Shown here: piece after piece, positions 1 through 6,144 of the stretch
How the letters are laid out: every line of letters begins with the position of its first letter
How positions within the stretch are numbered: position 1 is the stretch's first letter
NCBI GenBank assembly: GCA_902464175.1
Contig: CABQHZ010000070.1
Location: forward strand, 1 to 8,582
From: an uncultured Collinsella sp.
GTDB taxonomy: Bacteria; Actinomycetota; Coriobacteriia; Coriobacteriales; Coriobacteriaceae
Direction: 5' to 3'
Length of the DNA: 8,582 nucleotides
Position numbers and translations under genes: made by a program
Notes under the pieces: model-generated
What the model was told of the DNA's origin: nothing
The model's database searches: none
The model's input: the letters and a program-made list of their open reading frames with translations, nothing else

Positions 1-688
1 CACCGCCGGGCGAGCACACGGCATCCTTCATCGCTGCGGGATGCTGACCGGTTGCGAGCTGCAGCTTTGCCGTACCCAGCACCATCTGGCTCACAATGCG
101 ATAGGCATCAGCACGCGGGATACCGTGCTTGACCGCTGCATCGCCCAGGGCCTCGATTGCCATAGCGACAAATGCCGGAGCGCAACCACCCACCGTGCCG
201 CCCACGAACAGCAGGCTCGTATCGAGCTCGACCACCGCACCGAGCTTGCCAAGCAGACCGAGCACCGTGGCACGCTGTTCATCACTAAGCGTGGAAGCCT
301 TCTCGCAGGCGATGACACCCTCGCCCACCGAAACCGGCGTGTTGGGCACCGTCGAGATATGCGCGACGCCCGGCAGGACCTGCTCCCACTTGGCACTGTC
401 CCAGGTCCAGGCAACCGACAGAACGACCTTTTTGGCAAGAGCATCCTTGAGCGGGGCGAATACCTTCTCGATCATGTACGGCTTGACCGCAGCGACCACG
501 ATATCGGATGCGGCGACAACCTCGGCGGCATCGTGGCAAGCGGCCATCCCGCGCGCCTCACAGCGCTCAACCAGTGCGTCGTAGCGACCCGCACAGGCGC
601 ACATGTCGCTCGCAGCTACACCGGCAGCGATCCAGCCATCGGCCATAGCGCTCGCCATATTGCCAAAACCGACAAATCCAATCTTCAT
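1..688 (-). CDS. proC: Pyrroline-5-carboxylate reductase, 3' end cut by window
   Basis: ProC reduces 1-pyrroline-5-carboxylate to L-proline with NAD(P)H, the last step of proline synthesis in the cytoplasm. The visible 229 residues start MKIGFVGFGNMASAM, a Rossmann dinucleotide-binding loop (GxGxMA, residues 7-12). Further on are an AVKP motif, VPNTPVSVGEG, and the start of the C-terminal dimerisation domain with GGCAPAF and SPGG. The family is about 265-270 residues long, so roughly 40 C-terminal residues lie before position 1. The ATG at 688-686 is preceded by AAAGGA nine bases upstream. The gene follows rlmH in the same direction after a 73-bp gap with no clear terminator, so it is probably the last gene of the SPFH-rlmH-proC unit. 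The ORF is open through the window edge, so truncation is due to the window and not to mutation. Confidence 0.93.
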   Translation of the reverse strand, partial: MKIGFVGFGNMASAMADGWIAAGVAASDMCACAGRYDALVERCEARGMAACHDAAEVVAASDIVVAAVKPYMIEKVFAPLKDALAKKVVLSVAWTWDSAKWEQVLPGVAHISTVPNTPVSVGEGVIACEKASTLSDEQRATVLGLLGKLGAVVELDTSLLFVGGTVGGCAPAFVAMAIEALGDAAVKHGIPRADAYRIVSQMVLGTAKLQLATGQHPAAMKDAVCSPGG

Positions 689-761
689 ATCACATAGTCC
701 TTTCAGACACATTCCTCAAAACGAAAGCTATTGTCCCACGCCATTGTTTCGTATTGCTGAC

Positions 762-1232
762 CTATTTGTGATACGGCTCGCCGCGGCTAATCTTGCAGGC
801 GCGGTAGATCTGCTCCAGCAGCACCACGCGCGCCAAGTTATGCGGCAAGGTAATACGTCCAAAGCTGAGCATCTCGTCGGCTCGTGCGCGCACGTCATCG
901 CTCACGCCGTCCGATCCGCCGATCACAAAGGCAATGTCGCTGTTGCCTCGCAGCATAAGATCGTCGAGCCTTGCCGAAAACTCCTCGCTCGAGCGCTCCT
1001 TGCCCTCGATAGCCAGCAGGATCACATGCGCTCGAGATGGCAAGGCGGCAAGAATCGCCGCCCCCTCCTTGTCGCGCGCGGCATCCACGCCGCCCGCCTT
1101 AGCCGGGTCGATATCGGCCACCTCGCGGATATCCACCTTGGCATAGGCACCTAGGCGCTTGGTGTACTCAGCGCACGCGTCCTTCCAAAAGCGCTCCTTG
1201 AGCTTACCGACGCAAACGACGGTGTATTTCAC
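762..1232 (-). CDS. rlmH: 23S rRNA pseudouridine-1915 N3-methyltransferase RlmH
   Basis: RlmH is a SPOUT-class methyltransferase that methylates N3 of pseudouridine 1915 in helix 69 of 23S rRNA, using S-adenosylmethionine and acting on assembled 70S ribosomes. The 156-residue product matches the usual 155-160. It shows the family signature: VGKLKE near the N-terminus, LAIEGKE at about 73-79, the knotted SAM-binding segment FVIGGSDG (about 102-109), LPHNLARVVLLEQIYRA, and the C-terminal YHK that ends nearly all RlmH proteins. The start codon is GTG (1232-1230). Its ribosome site AAGGAG is formed by the last two sense codons of the upstream SPFH gene, only 6 bases lie between that stop and this start, and translation is probably coupled. 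ProC follows. Confidence 0.96.
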   Translation of the reverse strand: MKYTVVCVGKLKERFWKDACAEYTKRLGAYAKVDIREVADIDPAKAGGVDAARDKEGAAILAALPSRAHVILLAIEGKERSSEEFSARLDDLMLRGNSDIAFVIGGSDGVSDDVRARADEMLSFGRITLPHNLARVVLLEQIYRACKISRGEPYHK

Positions 1233-1238
1233 GCGCGT

Positions 1239-2177
1239 CTACTCCTTCGAATCGTTTTGAACTTTGCCGGCGGCCAGCATCTGCTCGAACATCGAGGCCG
1301 ACTGCGAAAAGTCGCTCGGCAACACGACCGTCGAGTTTTTGCCCGTACGTGCGAACTCCGTCATCATCTCGGTCCACTGCGTAAACATGAACAGCTGGTT
1401 GGCCTCATCGTTGCCAACACCCGTCTCCTGGATAATCTCGAGCGAGTCCTTGATGCCCAGCGCGATCGCCTTGCGCTGGTTGGCGATGCCCTCGCCCGCC
1501 TTTTCCATAGCCTCGGCCTCGGCGGTCGCCTCGGTGACGCGCTTGATGCGGTCTGCCTCGGCGAGCTCCTGTGCCGCAGCGCGCTTGCGCTGGGCGGCGT
1601 TGATGTCGTTCATGGAGTTCTCAACCTCGGTCGGCAGTGCGATTTTGGTGATGAGCATCGACACGAGGGTGAAGCCGTAGGCGGCCATCTGCTCGGAAAC
1701 GGTAGCGTTGACATCCTTGGCGATGTCATCCTTCTTGGCAAAGACCTCATCGAGTGTGTAGACGGGGATGGAGGAGCGCAGGGCGTCGGTGATGAAGTCG
1801 CGCATCTGGTCGACGGGCTCCTGCAGCATATAGTAGCTCTTGTAGATGCCCGAATCTGCCGGGCCGGCGCCCATGTCATAGCTCACGTGGTACTGAGCGG
1901 AGACCTCAAGGCCAATGGTCACGTTGTCCTGGGTCTTAACGTCGATGCCAAAACCATTTTTCATGGTGCGCAGACTCACCGTGGCGGCCTTGCGGTCAAT
2001 CACGGGCACCTTCACGTGGAAGCCCGCGTTGACGATACGATTGAACTTACCCAAGCGCTCGATGATCACAGCGTGCTGCTGCTCAACGACGTAGCAGGCG
2101 TTGGGGAGCAGCAACAACAGGATGATGATGGGAATCAAAAGGCTGGTAAGGGCGGCGATGATACCGGAAAACAGCAT
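1239..2177 (-). CDS. SPFH/band-7 (stomatin-like) membrane protein
   Basis: This is a membrane-anchored SPFH (stomatin/prohibitin/flotillin/HflK-C) protein. Family members form large oligomeric rings at membranes and influence membrane microdomains or proteases; the specific role here is unknown. The 312-residue product starts with a hydrophobic anchor rich in I and L (about residues 2-24). The band-7 domain begins at VVEQQHAVIIERLGKF and continues through GFHVKVPVIDR and the TQDNVTIGLEVSAQYHV strand region. After that is an Ala/Glu-rich helical segment (about 180-235, AQRKRAAAQELAEADRIKR onward) typical of the SPFH coiled coil, and a polar tail. I chose ATG at 2177 because AGGAGAG lies 3 bases upstream; an in-frame GTG at 2198 would put that site inside the gene. 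No NfeD-like partner is visible next to it. A promoter must lie in 2178-2240, after the last terminator, but I see only weak matches there. Confidence 0.9.
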   Translation of the reverse strand: MLFSGIIAALTSLLIPIIILLLLLPNACYVVEQQHAVIIERLGKFNRIVNAGFHVKVPVIDRKAATVSLRTMKNGFGIDVKTQDNVTIGLEVSAQYHVSYDMGAGPADSGIYKSYYMLQEPVDQMRDFITDALRSSIPVYTLDEVFAKKDDIAKDVNATVSEQMAAYGFTLVSMLITKIALPTEVENSMNDINAAQRKRAAAQELAEADRIKRVTEATAEAEAMEKAGEGIANQRKAIALGIKDSLEIIQETGVGNDEANQLFMFTQWTEMMTEFARTGKNSTVVLPSDFSQSASMFEQMLAAGKVQNDSKE

Positions 2178-2240
2178 GGTCTCTCCTCTGATAGGCACAC
2201 GTTGGCATTAGGATACCCGTCCAAGGAGATCGTGCATAAC

Positions 2241-2265
2241 AAAAAAGCTCCCATTGCTGGGAGCT
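2241..2265 (-). terminator. Intrinsic terminator, duplicated copy
   Basis: Read on the minus strand this is an 8-bp perfect stem AGCTCCCA/TGGGAGCT closed by a GCAA tetraloop and followed by six T. It is identical to the terminator directly behind tRNA-Leu at 2430-2454. It lies upstream of the SPFH gene and would stop any read-through from the tRNA. Confidence 0.85.
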
Positions 2266-2276
2266 CTTTCAATCCA

Positions 2277-2294
2277 TGGTGCGGGCGAAAGGAC
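2277..2294 (-). pseudogene. tRNA-Leu 3'-tail fragment
   Basis: These 18 bases are identical to the 3' end of the intact tRNA-Leu at 2466-2483. They cover CCA (2277-2279), discriminator A (2280), the 3' acceptor strand (2281-2287), the 3' T-stem strand (2288-2292) and two T-loop bases (2293-2294). Nothing resembling the rest of a tRNA follows, so it is a tail copy and not a gene. Confidence 0.9.
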
Positions 2295-2423
2295 GTCCGC
2301 GTATCCGCTTCGCGGATCCGCACCGGCCTCGGCCGCCTGCCGGCGTCCTCGCCAGCTCGCTAAAAACGCTCCGCGTTTTCTTTACGCTCGCTCCTTCGCA
2401 GGTTCAAGTCCCTGCGATGGGCC
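2295..2423. other. Hairpin-rich spacer module 1 between tRNA tail copies
   Basis: This 129-bp segment has no credible gene. On the plus strand it holds, in order: a stem ATCCGC/GCGGAT with loop TTC (2303-2317); nested GC-rich pairing around GGCCTCGGCC (2323-2343); a stem AAAACGC/GCGTTTT with loop TCC (2363-2379); and a T-arm-like stem CGCAGG/CCTGCG (2397-2416) enclosing TTCAAGTC. The 12 bases at 2400-2411 are the exact reverse complement of the T-arm of the neighbouring tRNA-Leu (2480-2491). The order of parts is the same as in 8406-8527. Confidence 0.7.
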
Positions 2424-2483
2424 CATAACAAAAAAGCTCCCATTGCTGGGAGCTCTTTCATTTAATGGTGCGGGCGAAAGGAC
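2424..2483. repeat. Direct repeat, tRNA-proximal copy
   Basis: This is the partner of 2235-2294 (57 of 60 identical). Its high-coordinate part, 2466-2483, is the real 3' end of the intact tRNA-Leu; the rest is the linker and the terminator of that gene. It is therefore the likely parental copy. Confidence 0.93.
2430..2454 (-). terminator. Intrinsic terminator of tRNA-Leu
   Basis: On the minus strand the stem AGCTCCCA/TGGGAGCT with a GCAA tetraloop is followed by TTTTTT. It begins 11 bases after the CCA end of tRNA-Leu and is the natural stop of that transcript. Confidence 0.92.
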
Positions 2484-2552
2484 TTGAACCTTCATGGGGT
2501 TGCCCCCATACGGACCTGAACCGTACGCGTCTGCCAATTCCGCCACGCCCGC
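2466..2552 (-). tRNA. tRNA-Leu (anticodon CAG)
   Basis: This is a complete 87-base class II tRNA with encoded CCA. The acceptor stem GCGGGCG pairs perfectly with CGCCCGC, followed by A73 and CCA. The D-arm is GCG...CGC. The anticodon stem TACGG/CCGTA closes the loop TTCAGGT, giving anticodon CAG, which reads the leucine codon CUG. The long variable arm TGGGG/CCCCA with loop GCAA and discriminator A73 are both as expected for tRNA-Leu. The T-arm is GAAGG-TTCAAGT-CCTTT, with one G-U pair. It has its own promoter (2564-2592) and terminator (2430-2454). Its 3' 18 bases are duplicated at 2277-2294. Confidence 0.97.
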
Positions 2553-2563
2553 GTGCAGGAATT

Positions 2564-2592
2564 AGAATAACGGAGCGCCACCGCGAACGCAA
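2564..2592 (-). promoter_or_regulatory. Housekeeping sigma promoter of tRNA-Leu
   Basis: On the minus strand a -35 TTGCGT (2592-2587) is separated by exactly 17 bases from a -10 TATTCT (2569-2564). The -10 ends 11 bases before the first base of tRNA-Leu. The promoter lies directly behind the tatD stop codon, so the tRNA is transcribed independently of rsmA-tatD. Confidence 0.75.
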
Positions 2593-2595
2593 GAA

Positions 2596-3513
2596 CTATT
2601 TTTGAAAAAGTTTGCAGGCATTTTCCCAAGCGGCATGCGCGATTGTTTCGGCGTCCTCACCAGTGCGATCGACACGGTCGTTAACCAGCGCGTTTGCCGT
2701 AATGGAGATCATTGCTGGCTCGCATTCAAGACCGCGAATGGGCTCCGGCGCCATATACGGGCAATCCGTCTCGAACAAAATGCGGTCGAGCGGGGTCGCC
2801 GCAAATGCCTCGCGCACGTCGTCGTTGCGCTTAAAGGTGGCCGCACCACCATAGGCGATATAGCAGCCCAGCTCCACAAAGCGCTCCATCGTGGCGCGGT
2901 CCTCGCCAAAGCAGTGCAGCACGCAACCGGCCTGAGGCACACCCACCTCGCGCAGCACGTTGTACGCATCCATATGCGAGGTGCGCTCCCCATCCGAGTC
3001 CTCGTGCCGCAGGTGCAGCTCCACCGGCACATTGCGGCGCACGGCAACTTCGAGCTGACGCGCCATGCAATCAATCTGCACACTGTGGGGCGCCGGCGCG
3101 ATGTCGTCGTCGTAATCCATGTGGTAGTCCAGACCGATCTCGCCGATACCGGCGCACAAAGGGTCATCGAGCGCAGCAACAACCTGCGCGTGAATGTCAT
3201 CGGTATAATCCGGCGCGCCATAGGGGTGAACGCCAGCGAGATACTTGATCTGCGGAATATCCCGCATCGGCAGAATTTCGCGCACGAGCCAGTCGCTATA
3301 GTCCGTCACGCTGCGCTTGTCGGCGATGGGGTCGAGCATCGTCACCAACAGGTCGACGCCCGCGGCTTTGGCGCGCACGAGCGTCTCGGGCACTTCTTTC
3401 CCCCAAAACGAAAGCAGATGCGCATGCGTGTCAGCAAGCGGTGCCAAGGGCACGGGACAAGCAACCGTCTTCTTTTTCTTGGTAAACGTCACGCGTTCGG
3501 CATTAAGCGTCAT
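2596..3513 (-). CDS. tatD: TatD family metal-dependent hydrolase (DNase)
   Basis: TatD proteins are cytoplasmic metal-dependent hydrolases of the amidohydrolase TIM-barrel fold, with reported 3'-5' DNase activity. The metal ligands are all visible: DTHAH (H30, H32), GEIGLDY (E125), ELHLRH (H167), VLHCF (H200) and ETDCPY (D250). The product has 305 residues against about 255-265 for the family; the excess includes an N-terminal lead of about 25 residues with KKKK before the first strand. I chose ATG at 3513: it has GGGAG six bases upstream and overlaps the end of rsmA by 11 bases, as expected for coupled genes. The 37 extra codons upstream of it are only an open reading through rsmA. The stop lies 43 bp before tRNA-Leu. 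Confidence 0.93.
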   Translation of the reverse strand: MTLNAERVTFTKKKKTVACPVPLAPLADTHAHLLSFWGKEVPETLVRAKAAGVDLLVTMLDPIADKRSVTDYSDWLVREILPMRDIPQIKYLAGVHPYGAPDYTDDIHAQVVAALDDPLCAGIGEIGLDYHMDYDDDIAPAPHSVQIDCMARQLEVAVRRNVPVELHLRHEDSDGERTSHMDAYNVLREVGVPQAGCVLHCFGEDRATMERFVELGCYIAYGGAATFKRNDDVREAFAATPLDRILFETDCPYMAPEPIRGLECEPAMISITANALVNDRVDRTGEDAETIAHAAWENACKLFQK

Positions 3514-4363
3514 GGGAAAGCTCCCGAGCCAGGCACACAAAGTCGGCGACGCCGAGCGTCTCGGCGCGCGTGGTGGGTGCGATACCGCAAGCCTCAAAGG
3601 CGGCATCGAGCACGTCCTTGGCAAAGCCGTTGGCGCTCATGGAATTGCGGATGGTCTTGCGACGCTGAGCAAATGCAGCGTCAATCACGCGGGCCACAAA
3701 TTCGCGATCGAGTCCTTCGGGCACCACACCGTCAACACGGTCGATACGCACGACGGCCGAGTCCACGTGTGGCGCCGGCATAAAGCAACGCGGCGGCACC
3801 TCAAAGCGACCCGTTACCTGCGCATACAGGCCAAGCTTTGCCGTATAGCCGCCATAGGTCTTGTTGCCCGGCACTGCGGCAATGCGATCGGCAACCTCCT
3901 TTTGCACCATGACGACGGCGCGCTTGAGCGCCGGCATCGTCTGGAAAAATTGCAAAATGATCGTCGCCGCCACGTTATAGGGCAAGTTCGCGACAAATAC
4001 CGTCGGCTCACCGCCCGCAGCCTGCTCAATCTGCTCCGGCGTCACCTTGAGCGCATCGCCCATGATAAAGCGGAAGTTGGCATAGTCGGCGGCGTGGGCA
4101 TCGAGCACCGGCTCAAGCTCGGGATCGGCCTCAATGGACGTAACGCACGCCGCTTCCTGCAGCAACGCAAGTGTCAACGTACCGCAACCCGGACCCACCT
4201 CGAGTACGCGCTCGTCACCTGCAAGCTCGGCAAGCTCGCAGATACGCTCGATCACATGATTGTCGATTAGAAAGTTCTGGCCCAGGCGATGCTTGGTCGC
4301 AAGGCCAAACTCCTCCAGCAGCTCCCTGGTGGCCGTGGGGTTTGCCAAAGGCGAAGTTGTCAT
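3503..4363 (-). CDS. rsmA: 16S rRNA dimethyladenosine transferase RsmA (KsgA)
   Basis: RsmA dimethylates the two adjacent adenines in the 3'-terminal hairpin of 16S rRNA (A1518 and A1519 in E. coli numbering) during late 30S assembly, using SAM. The 286-residue length fits the family. Visible motifs are HRLGQNFL (25-32), the SAM-binding loop LEVGPGCGTLT (54-64), the acidic IEAD at 77-80, GDAL at 102-105, and the catalytic NLPYNV (126-131). Later come MVQKEVADR and the C-terminal domain with FMPAPHVDSAVV and QRRKTIRN. ATG at 4363 has a near-consensus AAGGAGG five bases upstream. It follows the metG terminator and overlaps tatD by 11 bases, so rsmA-tatD form a unit. I see no strong promoter in 4364-4395. 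Confidence 0.97.
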   Translation of the reverse strand: MTTSPLANPTATRELLEEFGLATKHRLGQNFLIDNHVIERICELAELAGDERVLEVGPGCGTLTLALLQEAACVTSIEADPELEPVLDAHAADYANFRFIMGDALKVTPEQIEQAAGGEPTVFVANLPYNVAATIILQFFQTMPALKRAVVMVQKEVADRIAAVPGNKTYGGYTAKLGLYAQVTGRFEVPPRCFMPAPHVDSAVVRIDRVDGVVPEGLDREFVARVIDAAFAQRRKTIRNSMSANGFAKDVLDAAFEACGIAPTTRAETLGVADFVCLARELSHDA

Positions 4364-4395
4364 GGTTGCCTCCTTAGCATGATGGCGGCGTCTTG

Positions 4396-4431
4396 AAACA
4401 AAAGGGCATGGACCGTGGCGGCCATGCCCTT
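4396..4431 (-). terminator. Intrinsic terminator of metG
   Basis: On the minus strand a 10-bp perfect stem AAGGGCATGG/CCATGCCCTT encloses a 10-base loop and runs into TTTTGTTTC. It lies 42 bp past the metG stop and separates metG from rsmA-tatD. It is the only notable element in the 110-bp gap 4364-4473. Confidence 0.88.
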
Positions 4432-4473
4432 ACAGCTAAACAGCAAATTGCCGATATGGCGCTCGCGCGGTCT

Positions 4474-6075
4474 CTACGCCAGACGCGGGAACAGCGGATC
4501 GCCCTTCTCGACGGGCTGACCGCCGGCAAGCAGGCCCCAAGTGCAAATGCCCTTGAGGTCGTCGCTCGCGGCCTCGTCCTCGCAAGACAGGCGACGCAGA
4601 GCCTCGGCAGAAGTCTGGGGCATGAGCGGCATCAGCAGGTGAGCGGCGATGCGGATGGCCTCGAGCAGGTTGTAGATCACAAATGCCAGCTCGTCGGCCT
4701 TAGCCTCGTCCTTGGCAAGCGCCCAGGGCTCGGAGTCCTCGATGTAGTGGTTAGCGGCATGGATGAGCTCCATAACCTCATCCTTGGCTCCACCGTAATC
4801 GAGCACGTCCATCTTGGCCATGTAGCGCTCGACCAAACCGTCGGCAATCTTTGCCAGCGGGTTATCGAACGCGTCGGCAGACGCCGGTTTAGCCGGGGCG
4901 CAGCCGTCAAAGTACTTTGCGCTCATGTTGAGCGAGCGCGAGATGAGGTTGCCCCAGCTGTTGGCCAGATCGGCGTTGTAGACCTGCTCCATGCGATCGA
5001 AGCTGATGGCGCCGTCGGTGCCGGGGACCACGTCGGTCATGAAGTAGTAGCGATAGCCCTCGACACCCAGCATGTCGATAACATCCTGCGGAGCGATGGC
5101 GTTGCCGCGGCTCTTGGACATCTTCTCGGCCTTACCGGTCTCGGCATTGCGCACGGTCAGGAAGCCGTGGGCAAAGACGTGCTCGGGCAGGGCCTCGCCG
5201 ATGGCCATGAGCATGGCGGGCCAAATGACGCAGTGGAAGCGGATAATGTCCTTACCCACGATGTGGAACTGCGCGGGCCAGCGATAGGCCAGCTCGGCAC
5301 GCGCCTCATCGCTGTCGACACCGTAGCCGACGGCCGTCATATAGTTGAGCAGCGCATCGAACCACACGTAGGTCACGTGACCCTCGTCAAACGGGACCTG
5401 AATGCCCCAGTCAAAGCTCGTGCGGCTCACGGAAAGGTCGTTGAGGCCGCCCTCGACAAAGCTGCGCACCTCGTTCATGCGGAATGCGGGCTCGACAAAG
5501 TCGGGGTGCTCGTCATAGAGCTTGAGCAGTTTGTCCTGGAAGGCGGAAAGCTTAAAGAAGTAGGACTCCTCCTGCACGCGCTCAAGCGGACGGTGGCAGT
5601 CGGGGCATAGATGCTGGCCAACGCTGCCGTACTCCTCGTCGCCCTTCTGAACCTGCGTATCGGTAAAGTAGGTCTCGTCGGGCACGCAGTACCAGCCGTC
5701 ATAGCTGCCCTTATACAGGTAGCCGGACTCCTTCATGCGCTCCCACAGATACTGCACGGCGTGATGCTGGCGCGGCTCGGTGGTGCGAATGAAGTCGTCG
5801 TTGGAGATCTCGAGCTTGCTCCAAAGCTCCTTGAAGTGCGGAGCCTGGCTGTCGGTCCACTCCTGCGGCGTCATGTTGTGCTTGGCTGCGGCCTCGGCGA
5901 CCTTCTCGCCGTGCTCGTCCATGCCGGTCAGGAACTTGACGTTATAGCCGGCAGAGCGACGATAGCGAGCCTGAACGTCGGCGATGATGGTGGAATAAGC
6001 CGTGCCCAGGTGCGGATCGGCGTTGACGTAGTAGATGGGCGTCGTGATAAAGAACGAAGGCTTGCTTTGATCCAT
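4474..6075 (-). CDS. metG: Methionyl-tRNA synthetase
   Basis: This class I aminoacyl-tRNA synthetase charges initiator and elongator tRNA-Met with methionine using ATP. The 533-residue product begins with the Rossmann core FFITTPIYYVNADPHLGTAY (HIGH-like HLGT at 22-25). It then has FLTGMDEHGEK, WYC (C130), CPDC (C157, C160), TYVWFDALLNY, and KMSKS at 318-322 for ATP activation. An alpha-helical anticodon-binding domain follows (SWGNLISR, WALAKDE). The protein stops after that domain and has no Trbp111/EMAP-like C-terminal module, as in the short (about 520-residue) actinobacterial form. The first half of the usual paired-cysteine knuckle reads CVPD, so one cysteine pair is incomplete. ATG at 6075 has GGAGG nine bases upstream. 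It follows rsmI after 69 bp and ends at the terminator 4396-4431. Confidence 0.97.
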   Translation of the reverse strand: MDQSKPSFFITTPIYYVNADPHLGTAYSTIIADVQARYRRSAGYNVKFLTGMDEHGEKVAEAAAKHNMTPQEWTDSQAPHFKELWSKLEISNDDFIRTTEPRQHHAVQYLWERMKESGYLYKGSYDGWYCVPDETYFTDTQVQKGDEEYGSVGQHLCPDCHRPLERVQEESYFFKLSAFQDKLLKLYDEHPDFVEPAFRMNEVRSFVEGGLNDLSVSRTSFDWGIQVPFDEGHVTYVWFDALLNYMTAVGYGVDSDEARAELAYRWPAQFHIVGKDIIRFHCVIWPAMLMAIGEALPEHVFAHGFLTVRNAETGKAEKMSKSRGNAIAPQDVIDMLGVEGYRYYFMTDVVPGTDGAISFDRMEQVYNADLANSWGNLISRSLNMSAKYFDGCAPAKPASADAFDNPLAKIADGLVERYMAKMDVLDYGGAKDEVMELIHAANHYIEDSEPWALAKDEAKADELAFVIYNLLEAIRIAAHLLMPLMPQTSAEALRRLSCEDEAASDDLKGICTWGLLAGGQPVEKGDPLFPRLA

Positions 6076-6144
6076 GGGGTTTGTCCTCCAGAAAAACGTT
6101 GCATACAGGGGATGATTCTAGCGCAAGGGCTGGATATCCTCCAT

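Larger units (their letters stand above)
2235..2294. repeat. Direct repeat, outer copy (tRNA-Leu tail plus terminator)
   Basis: This 60-bp block matches 2424-2483 at 57 of 60 positions with no gap (period 189 bp). It contains the terminator hairpin and the last 18 bases of tRNA-Leu. The three differences sit together at 2272, 2274 and 2275, in the short linker between tRNA tail and hairpin. Identity stops abruptly at 2294/2295, inside what would be the T-loop, and at 2234/2235. Confidence 0.93.

Noticed and set aside
694..761. Terminator between rlmH and proC
   Set aside because: An ACGAAA/TTTCGT pairing exists, but it is short and AT-rich with a loop of about 20 bases. Too weak to call.
1257..2363. 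Long plus-strand ORF of 368 codons opposite the SPFH gene
   Set aside because: It is the antisense shadow of a well-supported GC-rich gene. Its product is His/Gly/Leu-rich with no recognisable motif. The same holds for the long plus-strand frames opposite tatD, metG and rsmI.
2295..2423. Complete tRNA on the plus strand ending in the T-arm-like sequence at 2397-2416
   Set aside because: The T-arm-like hairpin has an eight-base loop, and no matching 5' acceptor strand, D-arm or anticodon arm lies upstream.
2235..2483. CRISPR array
   Set aside because: There are only two repeat copies, they contain a tRNA tail and terminator, and there is one spacer of 129 bp. This does not fit CRISPR repeat and spacer sizes.
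2254..2487. Plus-strand ORF of 77 codons with repeated peptide LLGAL...GAGERT
   Set aside because: It runs through two terminators, a tRNA tail and the hairpin spacer. The internal peptide repeat only reflects the 189-bp DNA period being a multiple of three. No plausible ribosome site or domain.
6076..6144. Promoter for metG at TAGAAT (6120-6115, minus strand)
   Set aside because: The -10 match is fair but no acceptable -35 lies 16-18 bases upstream. metG may be read from the GH5-rsmI promoter.
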